In this document: one piece after another, positions 24,240 through 36,159 of the stretch
Layout of the letters: each line of letters begins with the position of its first letter
Position numbering within the stretch: the first letter of the stretch is position 1
Assembly: GCF_963678635.1 (NCBI RefSeq)
Contig: NC_087063.1
Coordinates: 38,142,759-38,206,758, forward strand
Reading direction: 5' to 3'
DNA from: Symsagittifera roscoffensis
Lineage: Eukaryota > Xenacoelomorpha > Acoela > Convolutidae
Length of the DNA stretch: 64,000 nucleotides
Position numbers and translations under genes: made by a program
Notes under the pieces: generated by a model
What the model was told of the DNA's origin: nothing
What the model saw: the letters and a program-made list of their open reading frames with translations, nothing else
The model's database searches: none

Positions 24240-24510
24240 TTTGTTTTGTGTCATTGTAAAAAAAAACAGCAAAATTCGCATCCTGTCAAAAAATTTTGAA
24301 TCTTTTTTCGCTTTTTTAGAAAAAAGTGAAACACCTTTGGCATATTTTCAAAAAACTTAAATTACTTGTCACATTTTGTAGTAAAAAACTGAAACACTTA
24401 AGCATTCGACAAAAAAGCGAGTAATTTTTCGCAACTTGTAGAAAAAACAGAAAATTTTTTTGCGACCTGTAAAAAAATTGAAACCTTTTTGCAGCTACGT
24501 AAAAACCAGT
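24240..24510. repeat. Degenerate minisatellite, period about 33-36 bp
   Basis: Repeated blocks of the form T-run, GCAACTTGTAG, A-run, CTGAAAC are visible five or six times with much variation. On the minus strand they give a Phe-rich frame (24316-24606) that simply reflects the repeat. Confidence 0.6.
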
Positions 24511-25580
24511 GAGGAAGAAAATATTACCTTTATTTATAAATTTGAAGAGATTTTGCATGTTCATTGAGTAAGTGAGAGAACTGTCAAAAGTTTTTTCATT
24601 TTTCATTGAAAATTTGATATGATCACTATTTACAAACCCATAACCATCAATGAAACAGTCAATTATTTCAGGTTCATCAGGTTCGCATTTTGAGTTTTCT
24701 ACTTTACGAACTCTCTCCAGAAATGCTGAACCAATATTTTTTTAGAAGCAAGTTTTTGAATAGAACTTATACAATGTCTCTTGAATTTTTCCGAACTAGA
24801 CGTTTCTTTGCAATACTAGGTATCTTTTCAACTCCTTCCCATCACTAATTATGTTGAACTGCTAGACAAAGCTGGTTGAATACTTCTCCGCTTGATGTGA
24901 CAAAACTTGAATGGAATCTGTGTTTGAAAAAAGTGTAAAGACAGTCAACTTCTTGATATATGTAAATATATTTATCTAATCGCTGCAAAATTTGGATAAA
25001 AATTTTTCAATTAAAACCAAATGGAATCTACAATTCTCCGAAGAATACAAAGAGTTGTGAGTAGATAAAACAATAATCTTGGGTTTCTATGTATTTTTCG
25101 TGAAACTCGTTGAACATAAAAAATGACGTTTGATTTTTTTGCACAACAGTCTTGTCTTTGGAATACTTGACGTTTTGTCTGCTCCTTTCCATTAAAATTT
25201 TAGAACAGCGCGATTAAGTTGTTTGAAAACTTCGCCAGTTGATGAAATAACATTCGAATAAAATCTGTCTTTGTACAAAGTTTAGAGACAATCATTAACT
25301 AGATAATTAAAATGAAGTTTACCAAATTGTTGTAAAATTTGATCGAAAGATGAATCAATCAGAAGTATGTGGTGTTTACAATCTTCATAAGGACAGTGTG
25401 AATTAAGGGTAGAGACACAATACTCCTGGGTTACTCAATATTTTTCCTAAAAATCACTGGTAATAGAAATAAACATAATCTGAGTAAAAGCTGGGAAGAG
25501 CGTGGCACACAGCAGCAGCCATCTGGAAAAATGGTTTTTGCTTCCAATTATGGATTTATATAGGAGCACTAACAGCTACT
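24511..25580. other. AT-rich stretch, partly duplicated
   Basis: Two related segments read CTTTCCATTAAAATTTTAG-like and TTCCCATCACTAATTATG-like text followed by AAACTTCGCC/AATACTTCTCC boxes (about 24,830-24,910 and 25,185-25,260), hinting at an old duplication. No gene recognised. Confidence 0.35.
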
Positions 25581-25584
25581 CAAT

Positions 25585-25644
25585 TTCCATATATGGAAAT
25601 TTTATACGATTATTCCCTTTTGTGTACTTCTTCCATATATGGAA
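25585..25644. promoter_or_regulatory. Two identical palindromes TTCCATATATGGAA (CArG-type)
   Basis: CCATATATGG occurs at 25587-25596 and 25633-25642, 46 bp apart start to start, within the longer palindrome TTCCATATATGGAA. Each is a perfect CC(A/T)6GG CArG box, the binding site class of SRF-type MADS proteins. They lie 99-154 bp before the ATG at 25741. Spaced identical palindromes ahead of a gene suggest a regulatory role; this is inference. Confidence 0.5.
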
Positions 25645-25740
25645 ATCATGATGACTCAAACTGTTTACTTCCTTTTCATTTAATCTTCAAGTCATTTCTC
25701 TCACTTCTCCTCATCTGATCAATTTATTTTTCTATTCAAA

Positions 25741-26211
25741 ATGTACTCAAGAATAAACACTAGTCCAAATTACATTGAGTTTTCAAAAAATCAAACAAGA
25801 ATTGGGAGATTTTCTTGGTCCCAAAGATATTACAAGGGGAAATACAATTTGAACCCTGCTTCCAACCATTCAAAAAAAGTCTACTCGAAAAAAAGTCAGC
25901 AAGTCTATCTTGGTGAAAAACAAGGAGAAACAATCTCGGCAATTAGAAATACTGTTATTCGCGATGCTGAAAACCTTGGACTTGTTCCTATGTTGGATCT
26001 CTCTTCTAAAAAACAGTCAACTATGAAACAGGAGCTTGCCAGCTGCAACAAGATGTATGACATAGCAACTCACAAAGGAAGACAAGTTTGTGTCACAATC
26101 AAGAAGTACAATGTTAACAAGCCTCCCAACTTTCAGATTCGACTCTCCACTGCAAAAGAGAAGAAGGCACTAAAAAAAGCTGCCTACGTCAACTATACTG
26201 TGTATGAATGA
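25741..26211 (+). CDS. Hypothetical basic protein, 156 aa
   Basis: An intact 156-codon frame with an ATG start, the best small gene in this half of the window. The product is rich in Lys, Tyr, Asn and Ser and basic overall. There is no signal peptide or membrane segment. A middle part (EKQGETISAIRNTVIRDAE) looks helical and the C-terminal third (about residues 118-150) is strongly basic, for example STAKEKKALKKAAY. I do not recognise the family. The start is supported by the ATG, by paired CArG palindromes about 100-150 bp upstream, and by the loss of coding signal before it. Given the flanking Polinton-type relics, a DNA- or virion-associated protein of such an element is possible. No poly(A) signal is close behind. 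Confidence 0.5.
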   Translation: MYSRINTSPNYIEFSKNQTRIGRFSWSQRYYKGKYNLNPASNHSKKVYSKKSQQVYLGEKQGETISAIRNTVIRDAENLGLVPMLDLSSKKQSTMKQELASCNKMYDIATHKGRQVCVTIKKYNVNKPPNFQIRLSTAKEKKALKKAAYVNYTVYE

Positions 26212-27948
26212 AAAGAAATGTCTCCATTCTGGGAGACTTTATAACTGTTGAGAGCTGTAATGTACAAAAAATTAGGTTATTCATGTTTTTTTGTCTTGTA
26301 ATTTCAAAGTTTTTTCTCCAAAACAATTTTTCTCTTAGTATTCGAGCTGAACAGTATGAGTTGGAATATTGGTTTTTCACAAAATTTAATTTCAAAACTT
26401 CACAGTAAATTGGGACTTCTTCGTGTTGTTCTACAAGAAAACAGCCAAAAAAATCCACTAACAGTCATAGAATCACAAATTTTACCAAAATTTCAAACTT
26501 GGTGCATAGACTCACAAATACTCCATTTTAAGTGGACTCTGCATTAAGATCAGAAAAAATTTCATATTATAGCGATCCGATACAAAAAATAGATCTTAAT
26601 GAATATCATAGAAATGGAAATCAATGAAAAAATAATCAACCTTTACTAGTGCAAAGGGAAGAATATGATAAATTGGTCACAATTTTTCCCTCATTATTAG
26701 GTTATGAAGGGATATTCGGAAAAACTTGTATCATTTTGACGAATGTACTGTAAAAAATGAACGCGCAGAACTTGACTAAAATTCTGAGAACTTTTGAGAT
26801 TATGAAGCATGATTATTCGTCAAATACAAAAAGAAAAAATATGTTTCTTTGTACCTGTACTGTTATGGACCTGGACATAAATTTGAAAGAAATAGACCAA
26901 AAAGTAACCTTTTGGAGGTTTAATTGGATACGGAAACACTTGTATGGATTATTTTTTTGCAAATTCCAAATTTTTAGACTGCATGCAATTCTGCATGTCT
27001 GTGCTGGATCTGTGGAATTTATTACAAAAAGGGGACCTGGATATTGTTATGTTTCATCTAGTTTTCCCCGTTCATGTTTATTGATCAGGTGACTCAATTT
27101 TTTACTGTTTATATGTTAAATTATTAGCTTCATCTAAAGATGCATTGTCCAATAGCTAAACCTTTTGAACAAAAAATCCCAGAGAAAACAGTAAACATAA
27201 TGAGTGTGATTGTTTTGGATAATGGATGTTTTGAAGACAGTATGAAAAAAGAATCAGGAATTTATAAATATGGATAAACTGGTAACTTCAGAGAAAGTAT
27301 TACGAAAAATGTAAAAGTCTTTCAGAACTTCTGGAAACAAAGGATACAAATTTGGATGACTACGCATGCCCACAAAAAACAAAATTTGATTTTCGAAGAT
27401 AAAGAAAATGGTTGGAGGTATAGCAACTACCCATTTCGTCATGCAGAAATTCTTCGCTGTGCAAAAAGAAAAGCATTTGCATGCGGAACATCGACTCGAT
27501 GTTTTTTAATAAAAAATAAATCATACTAATCTTGATGTAGTATCTTTTTTGAAATTCATTTAATTGGCATTGTCGGCTTTTTCTTTCTAGAATTAGGATG
27601 GTCGATCAATGTGACAAGGCTTTGGTTTTAGGAAGTTTTTTTTTGTTGAGCAAAATCATAAACAAAAATCATATGAGTTGTTGGGACGTACATGTAATAG
27701 GTCTCTTTTAGTTTTCTCAATTTTCTAAAATTTTTCATTCAGTTTCTGAGCGAGTGTGTGACAAACCTATTAAAAGGAGAGCTTCAAGACCTTCGGAAAA
27801 GAGACGTAGTGAATTACCGAAAACAGAATAAGCAAATAAAGAACTCCTCTGCACAGAAGAAGAACTTTTTTAAGTTCAACGAAAGCGTTACAATTGATGT
27901 TTATTAACACCCCATTGTCAATAACCGAATGACTCAGCATAGAACATT

Positions 27949-28344
27949 TTGTTTTCGTTCCAAACTCATTTTATCAATTGCAACATTTCAATAATTACTT
28001 CAAAGAAGTTAAAAATAGGAACAAAATTAAGAGAAAGAGGAGACTGTACCAGAATCTTTGAGTCAATTTACAGTGCTGTAATTGCAAGATCGAAAACTAG
28101 TAAGAAAAAGTATCTTATTGATTTAATTTTGAATTCTCTTGAAATTAAACTGAGCCAATTAGAAAACATCACTCTAGCTAAACGTTGTAGAATTTTTATG
28201 TGCACTAAAACGGTAAAAAAAATGTTTTTCTTCCATATAATTATTTCACCATTTTGGATGCTACTCAAATTCCACTCAAAACTGTTATCAACAAGAATGC
28301 CAACGCAAAAGACAGAGGAACTTGAACCCCTTTCAAAATCATAA
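27949..28344 (+). pseudogene. Repeated 131-aa frame, unknown
   Basis: A 131-codon frame starting at a non-ATG codon, identical in the second copy (30944-31339). It is Lys/Ile/Phe-rich; no motif is recognised. Identity between copies follows from the duplication and is not evidence of selection. It sits directly upstream of the integrase relic and may be part of a decayed gene of the same element. Confidence 0.2.
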
Positions 28345-28589
28345 AAGGTAAGACTAAAGAGATTATCTTATACTTAGAGAACTGCGTAAGGGTATAAGCA
28401 AAACTTGAATAAAGCGAGCGGTTTATCAAAAAATGAAGTAGAATAGTTTTTATAAACCAAGACATGGTATACTAAATTTGGTCTACCAATCAGATGTTAC
28501 GAGAATTCAAGCTTTTTCAAAATATATCAATGGAATGTGGTGTATGGCCTTTGTAGACAAGTTAGCTAGTTAAAACAATGAGGTTAAGT

Positions 28590-29190
28590 ATTTTTCAGTT
28601 GCTGTAGTCAATTTTCGAGATCTGTCAGTGTTCAAACAATAAAAACAAGATATGCAAAAGAAACTATGAAAGCTTTCAAAACAAATTAGTTTTACAAAAA
28701 GTCACAATTTTGAGTTGATAAATGTACAGAATGTGAGAGAATTTTCGAAAAATTTTGCATGGAGAAAGACATTGACGTTTACTCAACAATGAGTGAAAGA
28801 AAAGCTGCATTTGCAGAGTGAGCAATTCAGTCTTTAAAACCTATAATATATCGTTATATTAAAGATCATGCTTAGATATTTGTTCTAAAATTGCAACAGT
28901 TTGTTTCTACCAGGAACTGTCGCAAAAATTGGTCTGCGGGACATCTCCGAGAGACGTGAAAAATAATGAGGTTTAACAAATCATTCATGAAACATATTAA
29001 ACCAAAATTCAAAATTAGGAATGGAGTGAGAATTTCAAAAACTATATTCCTTTCCGAAAAGGATACAAGCCCCAGTTTACCGATGAAAAATTGAAATATC
29101 AGCCATATCACTAAAGAAACCGGCAACATTTATTATCAAAGTTTCGAAAAAAGAAAAATTTCTGGGCAAATTTTAGGAACAAGAGCTGAG
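28590..29190 (+). pseudogene. Integrase C-terminal relic, Polinton-like, copy 1
   Basis: In shifting frames the plus strand shows a piece reading YFSVAVVNF, where integrases of this class have a catalytic-core strand. It is followed by DVYSTMSERKAAFAE with an in-frame stop, IIYRYIKDHA with a stop, and a chromodomain/SH3-like tail containing KPKFKIRNGVRISK and later KKPATFIIK. This is the order expected for the end of a retroviral-type (rve) integrase as used by Polintons. Multiple stops make it inactive. It is followed immediately by the start of the virion-type frame, as in the third copy. Confidence 0.5.
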
Positions 29191-29320
29191 GAATGTCCAG
29201 ATTGAAAGAGAATCATTTTTTTAAATACTTTTGTATCGATCAGTAGCCATGAACTCTTTTTCTATTGAGCTAGTTTCTAATGCTTCCTGTAATTGCTATT
29301 CGAATAATAATCATAGTACT

Positions 29321-32260
29321 ATTTTTCTCTTAGTATTCGAGCTGAACAGTATGAGTTGGAATATTGGTTTTTCACAAAATTTAATTTCAAAACTTCACAG
29401 TAAATTGGGACTTCTTCGTGTTGTTCTACAAGAAAACAGCCAAAAAAATCCACTAACAGTCATAGAATCACAAATTTTACCAAAATTTCAAACTTGGTGC
29501 ATAGACTCACAAATACTCCATTTTAAGTGGACTCTGCATTAAGATCAGAAAAAATTTCATATTATAGCGATCCGATACAAAAAATAGATCTTAATGAATA
29601 TCATAGAAATGGAAATCAATGAAAAAATAATCAACCTTTACTAGTGCAAAGGGAAGAATATGATAAATTGGTCACAATTTTTCCCTCATTATTAGGTTAT
29701 GAAGGGATATTCGGAAAAACTTGTATCATTTTGACGAATGTACTGTAAAAAATGAACGCGCAGAACTTGACTAAAATTCTGAGAACTTTTGAGATTATAA
29801 AGCATGATTATTCGTCAAATACAAAAAGAAAAAATATGTTTCTTTGTACCTGTACTGTTTTGGACCTGGACATAAATTTGAAAGAAATAGACCAAAAAGT
29901 AACCTTTTAGAGGTTTAATTGGATACGGAAACACTTGTATGGATTATTTTTTTGCAAATTCCAAATTTTTAGACTGCATGCAATTCTGCATGTCTGTGCT
30001 GGATCTGTGGAATTTATTACAAAAAGGGGACCTGGATATTGTTATGTTTCATCTAGTTTTCCCCGTTCATGTTTATTGATCAGGTGACTCAATTTTTTAC
30101 TGTTTATATGTTAAATTATTAGCTTCATCTAAAGATGCATTGTCCAATAGCTAAACCTTTTGAACAAAAAATTCCAGAGAAAACAGTAAACATAATGAGT
30201 GTGATTGTTTTGGATAATGGATGTTTTGAAGACAGTATGAAAAAAGAATCAGGAATTTATAAGTATGGATAAACTGGTAACTTCAGAGAAAGTATTACGA
30301 AAAATGTAAAAGTCTTTCAGAACTTCTGGAAACAAAGGATACAAATTTGGATGACTACGCATGCCCACAAAAAACAAAATTTGATTTTCGAAGATAAAGA
30401 AAATGGTTGGAGGTGTAGCAACTACCCATTTCGTCATGGAGAAATTCTTCGCTGTGCAAAAAGAAAAGCATTTGCATGCGGAACATCGACTCGATGTTTT
30501 TTAATAAAAAATAAATCATACTAATCTTGATGTAGTATCTTTTTTGAAATTCATTTAATTGGCATTGTCGGCTTTTTCTTTCTAGAATTAGGATGGTCGA
30601 TCAATGTGACAAGGCTTTGGTTTTAGGAAGTTTTTTTTTGTTGAGCAAAATCATAAACAAAAATCATATGAGTTGTTGGGACGTACATGTAATAGGTCTC
30701 TTTTAGTTTTCTCAATTTTCTAAAATTTTTCATTCAGTTTCTGAGCGAGTGTGTGACAAACCTATTAAAAGGAGAGCTTCAAGACCTTCGGAAAAGAGAC
30801 GTAGTGAATTACCGAAAACAGAATAAGCAAATAAAGAACTCCTCTGCACAGAAGAAGAACTTTTTTAAGTTCAACGAAAGCGTTACAATTGATGTTTATT
30901 AACACCCCATTGTCAATAACCGAATGACTCAGCATAGAACATTTTGTTTTCGTTCCAAACTCATTTTATCAATTGCAACATTTCAATAATTACTTCAAAG
31001 AAGTTAAAAATAGGAACAAAATTAAGAGAAAGAGGAGACTGTACCAGAATCTTTGAGTCAATTTACAGTGCTGTAATTGCAAGATCGAAAACTAGTAAGA
31101 AAAAGTATCTTATTGATTTAATTTTGAATTCTCTTGAAATTAAACTGAGCCAATTAGAAAACATCACTCTAGCTAAACGTTGTAGAATTTTTATGTGCAC
31201 TAAAACGGTAAAAAAAATGTTTTTCTTCCATATAATTATTTCACCATTTTGGATGCTACTCAAATTCCACTCAAAACTGTTATCAACAAGAATGCCAACG
31301 CAAAAGACAGAGGAACTTGAACCCCTTTCAAAATCATAAAAGGTAAGACTAAAGAGATTATCTTATACTTAGAGAACTGCGTAAGGGTATAAGCAAAACT
31401 TGAATAAAGCGAGCGGTTTATCAAAAAATGAAGTAGAATAGTTTTTATAAACCAAGACATGGTATACTAAATTTGGTCTACCAATCAGATGTTACGAGAA
31501 TTCAAGCTTTTTCAAAATATATCAATGGAATGTGGTGTATGGCCTTTGTAGACAAGTTAGCTAGTTAAAACAATGAGGTTAAGTATTTTTCAGTTGCTGT
31601 AGTCAATTTTCGAGATCTGTCAGTGTTCAAACAATAAAAACAAGATATGCAAAAGAAACTATGAAAGCTTTCAAAACAAATTAGTTTTACAAAAAGTCAC
31701 AATTTTGAGTTGATAAATGTACAGAATGTGAGAGAATTTTCGAAAAATTTTGCATGGAGAAAGACATTGACGTTTACTCAACAATGAGTGAAAGAAAAGC
31801 TGCATTTGCAGAGTGAGCAATTCAGTCTTTAAAACCTATAATATATCGTTATATTAAAGATCATGCTTAGATATTTGTTCTAAAATTGCAACAGTTTGTT
31901 TCTACCAGGAACTGTCGCAAAAATTGGTCTGCGGGACATCTCCGAGAGACGTGAAAAATAATGAGGTTTAACAAATCATTCATGAAACATATTAAACCAA
32001 AATTCAAAATTAGGAATGGAGTGAGAATTTCAAAAACTATATTCCTTTCCGAAAAGGATACAAGCCCCAGTTTACCGATGAAAAATTGAAATATCAGCCA
32101 TATCACTAAAGAAACCGGCAACATTTATTATCAAAGTTTCGAAAAAAGAAAAATTTCTGGGCAAATTTTAGGAACAAGAGCTGAGGAATGTCCAGATTGA
32201 AAGAGAATCATTTTTTTAAATACTTTTGTATCGATCAGTAGCCATGAACTCTTTTTCTAT
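29321..32260. repeat. Tandem duplication, second copy
   Basis: Near-identical to 26326-29265. The match ends at 32260, where copy 1 continues into the virion-type frame but this copy jumps to sequence matching about 37,071, an internal deletion of about 220 bp relative to the third copy. The integrase relic here is 31,585-32,185 and the repeated frames are 30249-30437 (-) and 30944-31339 (+). Confidence 0.92.
31585..32185 (+). pseudogene. Integrase C-terminal relic, copy 2
   Basis: Essentially the same sequence and same stops as the relic at 28590-29190, shifted by 2995 bp. It is not an independent observation of the family. Confidence 0.5.
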
Positions 32261-32809
32261 AAAGAACCGGGATTGTATCCAAATTTTGTTGACATAGTTG
32301 TAGCCATAAATTGGAAAGTTCGAAAACGTATAGTTGCACAAAAGTATGAAATAGCGGAATTAATGTATCAGACGACAATTTCACACGCAAAAATAGCCGT
32401 TCATTTACCAAAGAATTAATCAGTGTTTATCATTCGAAAGGCTGATTTGAGTCATGTTTTTGGTTGTGATTTAAGGAGTGAAAAAGTTCGAAATTATCAT
32501 CAGTATTTTTACGACATTATAAGAATACATTCCTTTCGATATATAGTGTTTTTATACAAAATCAATGAGTAGGTGTTAAAAAATGGAGACATAATATCTA
32601 CAGGACAGTACTTGAACTATCAAACTTTTAAGAATGTACAATTTAAAAATTTTAAAAAATATTTATTTTCCATAGTATGAAAATTGAACTAAGGGTTAAT
32701 ACAGATGAAAAATTTCCTTTTGTGTCCGTAGGAGTTACAGTTATTCTCTTGTTCCGCATGATTTCGGATGATCATTTTTCATTCTGACTTCATATAAAAT
32801 GGTTGCTCA

Positions 32810-34260
32810 AAATTGAAAAACAGTTGGGAGGTGGAAAAAAATCTAAGCGTAGAACTAGTAGAACCATTTCTCGAGAAGTCAGATCAAAAACCAGTCGCTC
32901 TCGAAAAACTTTTTGTCAAAAAAAAGTATAAACCAAAGTAGTCATTTTCGGTACGGAGCTTTTACAAATTGTTCTTTGGAGAGTTTTGATAAAGTCGTAG
33001 TTTTGGAAACAATTAAGTCATCTTACACACAAGAAGTATTTCCCAGTACTTCTCTAGATAAAGCAGTTTTGAATTTGAATTTGAGACAGATCGTAACTTT
33101 TATTTGTATATGCGTGATACTCACCTCAATTTAAAGCTTCAGTTATTCAAACGAAGGTTGTTTGATGCCTTCAAAAAAGAAAAATTGGAACATAAAGCAA
33201 AGTCAAGGGGATGACTCAGATGAGGAAGCAGCACCTTACTTAACCTATGTAAACAATCTACTACATTATCTATTCTCCATTTGCGAAGTTTTTTTAAACA
33301 ATACAATGGTTCACAACGCAATTGGCTTATATCCTCATAAATCATAAATATCGAATTAAAATGACTCGTCCTCAATGAGTAGAAAAGGAATACTTGCTTA
33401 ATATGGATATAGTTTTGAAGAATTTCCAGAACCTTTTGATATGTATCCATTAACTGATAGAGCAAATTTCTTAGGACGAGGGATAACTCTTTTTCTTTAT
33501 ATGGGAGGCTTGCCATTGATTTGATTTTATGTGAAAAACTTTTACTACCAAGAATCAAAGTTCGAATTAAACTAATGCAAGGTAGACCTAATTTTTACAT
33601 GCTGTGTGATAATCCAAAAATTAGTCTGAAAACTGTTGATTGTTCGCGTTTCACTAGAAAAATAATACTAGCTGAAACTAATCATCAATTTTCGCAATGG
33701 ACTCTGGAAAGAGAACCTGCTCATTACAATTAAATAGAAACTATAGCAAGAACCTTTACCCTTCCATCTTGTCAAAACCAATTTATTCAGGAAAATGTTC
33801 TCAATAATGCTCCAAAATACAATTTTTGCTGTACATGTGTTTTGTAATTGTATTTTTGAAATTGCATTTAAATATCGAATTAAAATGACTCGTCCTCAAT
33901 GAGTAGAAAAGGAATACTTGCTTAATATGGATATAGTTTTGAAGAATTTCCAGAACCTTTTGATATGTATCCATTAACTGATAGAGCAAATTTCTTAGGA
34001 CGAGGGATAACTCTTTTTCTTTATATGGGAGGCTTGCCATTGATTTGATTATATGTGAAAAACTTTTACTACCAAGAATCAAAGTTCGAATTAAACTAAT
34101 GCAAGGTAGACCTAATTTTTACATGCTGTGTGATAATCCAAAAATTAGTCTGAAAACTGTTGATTGTTCGCGTTTCACTAGAAAAATGTTACCAGCTGAA
34201 ACTAATCATCAATTTTCGCAATGGACTCTGGAAAGAGAACCTGCTCATTACAATTAAATA
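32810..34260 (+). pseudogene. F54H12.2-like Polinton-associated protein, decayed, with internal 524 bp duplication
   Basis: A run of plus-strand pieces in different frames: a Lys/Arg/Ser-rich segment (GGGKKSKRRTSR), a segment ending in MRDTHLNLKLQLFKRRL, then DDSDEEAAPYLTYVNNLL (33,162-33,347) and finally LLLPRIKVRIKLMQGRPNF with a tail ending LEREPAHYN (33,521-33,733). I associate this order with the uncharacterised F54H12.2-like proteins found in many invertebrates next to Polinton genes, perhaps structural. The last part occurs again at 34,045-34,257 because bases 33,346-33,860 are duplicated 524 bp downstream. Frameshifts and stops make it non-functional. Confidence 0.5.
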
Positions 34261-34388
34261 GAAACTATAGCAAGAACTTTTACCCTTCCATCTTGTCAAA
34301 ACCAATTTATTCAGGAAAATGTTCTCAATAATGCTCCAAAATATAATTTTTGCTGTACATGTGTTTTGTAATTGTATTTTTGTATTTG
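33346..34388. repeat. 524 bp direct tandem duplication
   Basis: TAAATATCGAATTAAAATGA at about 33,345 recurs at about 33,869, and similarity holds for about 515 bp with a few differences such as AATAATACT versus AATGTTACC. It doubles the end of the F54H12.2-like relic. It is absent from the third copy (38,165-38,680). Confidence 0.9.
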
Positions 34389-34399
34389 TTTTAAAATCG

Positions 34400-35460
34400 T
34401 TCCTCGTTGATTTTCCTATTTAAAAAACGGAAATCAACAGTTTGCAGAAGTCCAGTTGAGGAAATCAGGGAATATGTAAGAAAACTCGGAGAACCAGATT
34501 TGTTTGAATACTGGGAGCAAAAATTTCAATGAAAACTTATAAAAATAAACTAAATGTGATCATTAAAATTATTAATTCTGAATTGGAAACTTTATTCAGA
34601 TAATTTTTGTTTGCTTCGACACTGATCATTGTAAAAGTCATCTCTGGAAAGATTTTTTACACTTTGAGTTTTCAAGATCCACAGAATAAATTTTTTTAAA
34701 ATCTTTTAAAGACATTTGGTGTAATTTGTTAATTGAGAAAGAAGGAAAATGGGATTTTGCAGTGACTGGAGATGATGAACAAAAAATTAAATTTGCAAAA
34801 ATAAAAAACTCAACTGGCAACCATTTTGTAGTTTTAAAAATGAGCGAATGTTTTTCAAAATTTTTCTGTTGTTGCCAAAACCTACTCCATCTATTGAGCT
34901 AAATATTTCTCACGTTTAAGAAAAAAGTAAAAGTTCATCAAAATTTGTGTACGGTAATTGGCCTCTCTGCTCACCGTGGGGGAAGAGGACATCTGGTGTT
35001 GCAATTTTGACAGAATTGTATGAAAAATTGTTTGTTTAGGTCCACTACATCGCTAAAATAAATAAACATCAAATTTGTGTACATACTACAGCATACACAC
35101 TCACCACGGCGTGTAACATCTGTTGTTGCAAGTTTGACATATTTGACGAAAAAAAAATTTGTTTACGTCCACTACTTTGCTTCAATAAGCAAATATGAAA
35201 TTTTGAATGCGAAAAATTTGAACTTTTTTTGAAACTTACCATCTTGCTATCTGAAACTCTGAAACCTGAAACCAATCTCAATACATTGAAAAATCTGTTT
35301 TTACCTAATACACTATTGAATCTTACTAACTACATAACGCGCGCCGAAATGTTTGCGAACAAAACTAGACAATTTTACACAAATTCCCAATAAAAACACC
35401 GTTTTTCTTACCATCACACAAACAAATGAAACCTTACCAAATATATTCCCATTCTTGATA
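34400..35460. other. AT-rich tail of unit B1
   Basis: Short plus-strand open pieces are shared with unit B2: one ending EPDLFEYWEQKFQ (about 34,450-34,530) and one containing KWDFAVTGDDEQ (about 34,735-34,850). They look like decayed protein-coding fragments of the same element but are too short to assign. The segment with CATCTGTTGTTGCAAG (about 35,100) is also shared. Confidence 0.35.
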
Positions 35461-35469
35461 TATTGGAAA

Positions 35470-36130
35470 ATAAAATCCTAATGTTAATTCAAGGGGGGAC
35501 CGTATACTCCTCACCCAGTTGAGCTGCCCCGACATAAACTAGTATGGTGGGCAGTTGTCTTATCGGCTTGTCCTTTATTTCGCCACAAATAAATTCACAC
35601 ATTTCGTCCTCGCACGTTTTGCCCCCAGCTTATTCTACAGTTAAATAACCGCCGCTTTCCTAAACTGCATTTTAAGGGGCGAAATGTGTGGTTATGAAAA
35701 GTGTTGGGGACGAAAACTGCCAGTAATTTTATGGGGGGCGAAACGTTTAAGTATCGAAATGTGTTAAAACCGCAGTACTTATATAGGAGTTTTAACTACG
35801 TTCATTACTCTTAAAAAACGTATATTAATGTGCATTTTGGTTTTGGTTGGGAACAAAAATAGTTAGGATAAAATTTCGTTGGAGTAAATAAAAACAGTAA
35901 AAACAGAACATAAAGTTGGTCAACCTAGCTGGTAAGTTTTAACCTTTTTGGTAAATGAGCCTTTTGGCCGCCGTGTCTACGTTTTAAAGAAAACTCATTT
36001 GAGACTGCCCCTGGATCCTCGTGGAGGTGGACGAGGGTATGTTGTACCCGGAAGCAGATCAGGCGTTGGAGGCTGCTTCGGGAGCAACTAGGTTATGAGC
36101 CAGACCTGATCCTTGTACATCCCTTTATAG
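35470..36130. repeat. Dispersed repeat block ending unit B1
   Basis: Contains GGGACCGTATACTCCTCACC, TGCCCCGACATAAACTAG and, near the end, GCTTCGGGAGCAACTAGG plus an imperfect inverted pair GATCAGGC/ACCTGATC. It is repeated at 39,660-40,304. A related text (CCCCAACATAAACT) precedes the GT minisatellite at 61,980, so this is a family dispersed in the window. Confidence 0.7.
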
Positions 36131-36159
36131 TTAGCTTGTCAAAACAATGAGGTTAAGTA

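Larger units (their letters stand above)
26326..29320. repeat. Tandem duplication, first copy (2995 bp)
   Basis: From ATTTTTCTCTTAGTATTCG at 26326 the sequence repeats at 29321 with a fixed offset of 2995 bp and only a few substitutions (for example near 26,804 and 26,865). The near identity points to a recent event. It carries an unassigned 5' half (26,330-28,560) with several frames, the integrase relic (28,590-29,190) and the start of the virion-type protein frame (29,250 onward), which is cut off by the next copy. Confidence 0.92.
31557..36130. repeat. Larger tandem unit B1 (about 4.57 kb)
   Basis: Colinear with 36131-40304. It starts in the integrase relic and runs through the virion-type frame (deleted here), the basic peptide, the F54H12.2-like relic, and an AT-rich tail ending CATCCCTTTATAG. 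It is more diverged from its partner than the 2995 bp copies are from each other, so it is an older duplication. An internal 524 bp duplication (33,346 and 33,870) adds to its length. Confidence 0.85.

Noticed and set aside
24316-24606. 96-codon Phe-rich minus-strand frame
   Set aside because: It is the translation of a degenerate A-rich minisatellite.
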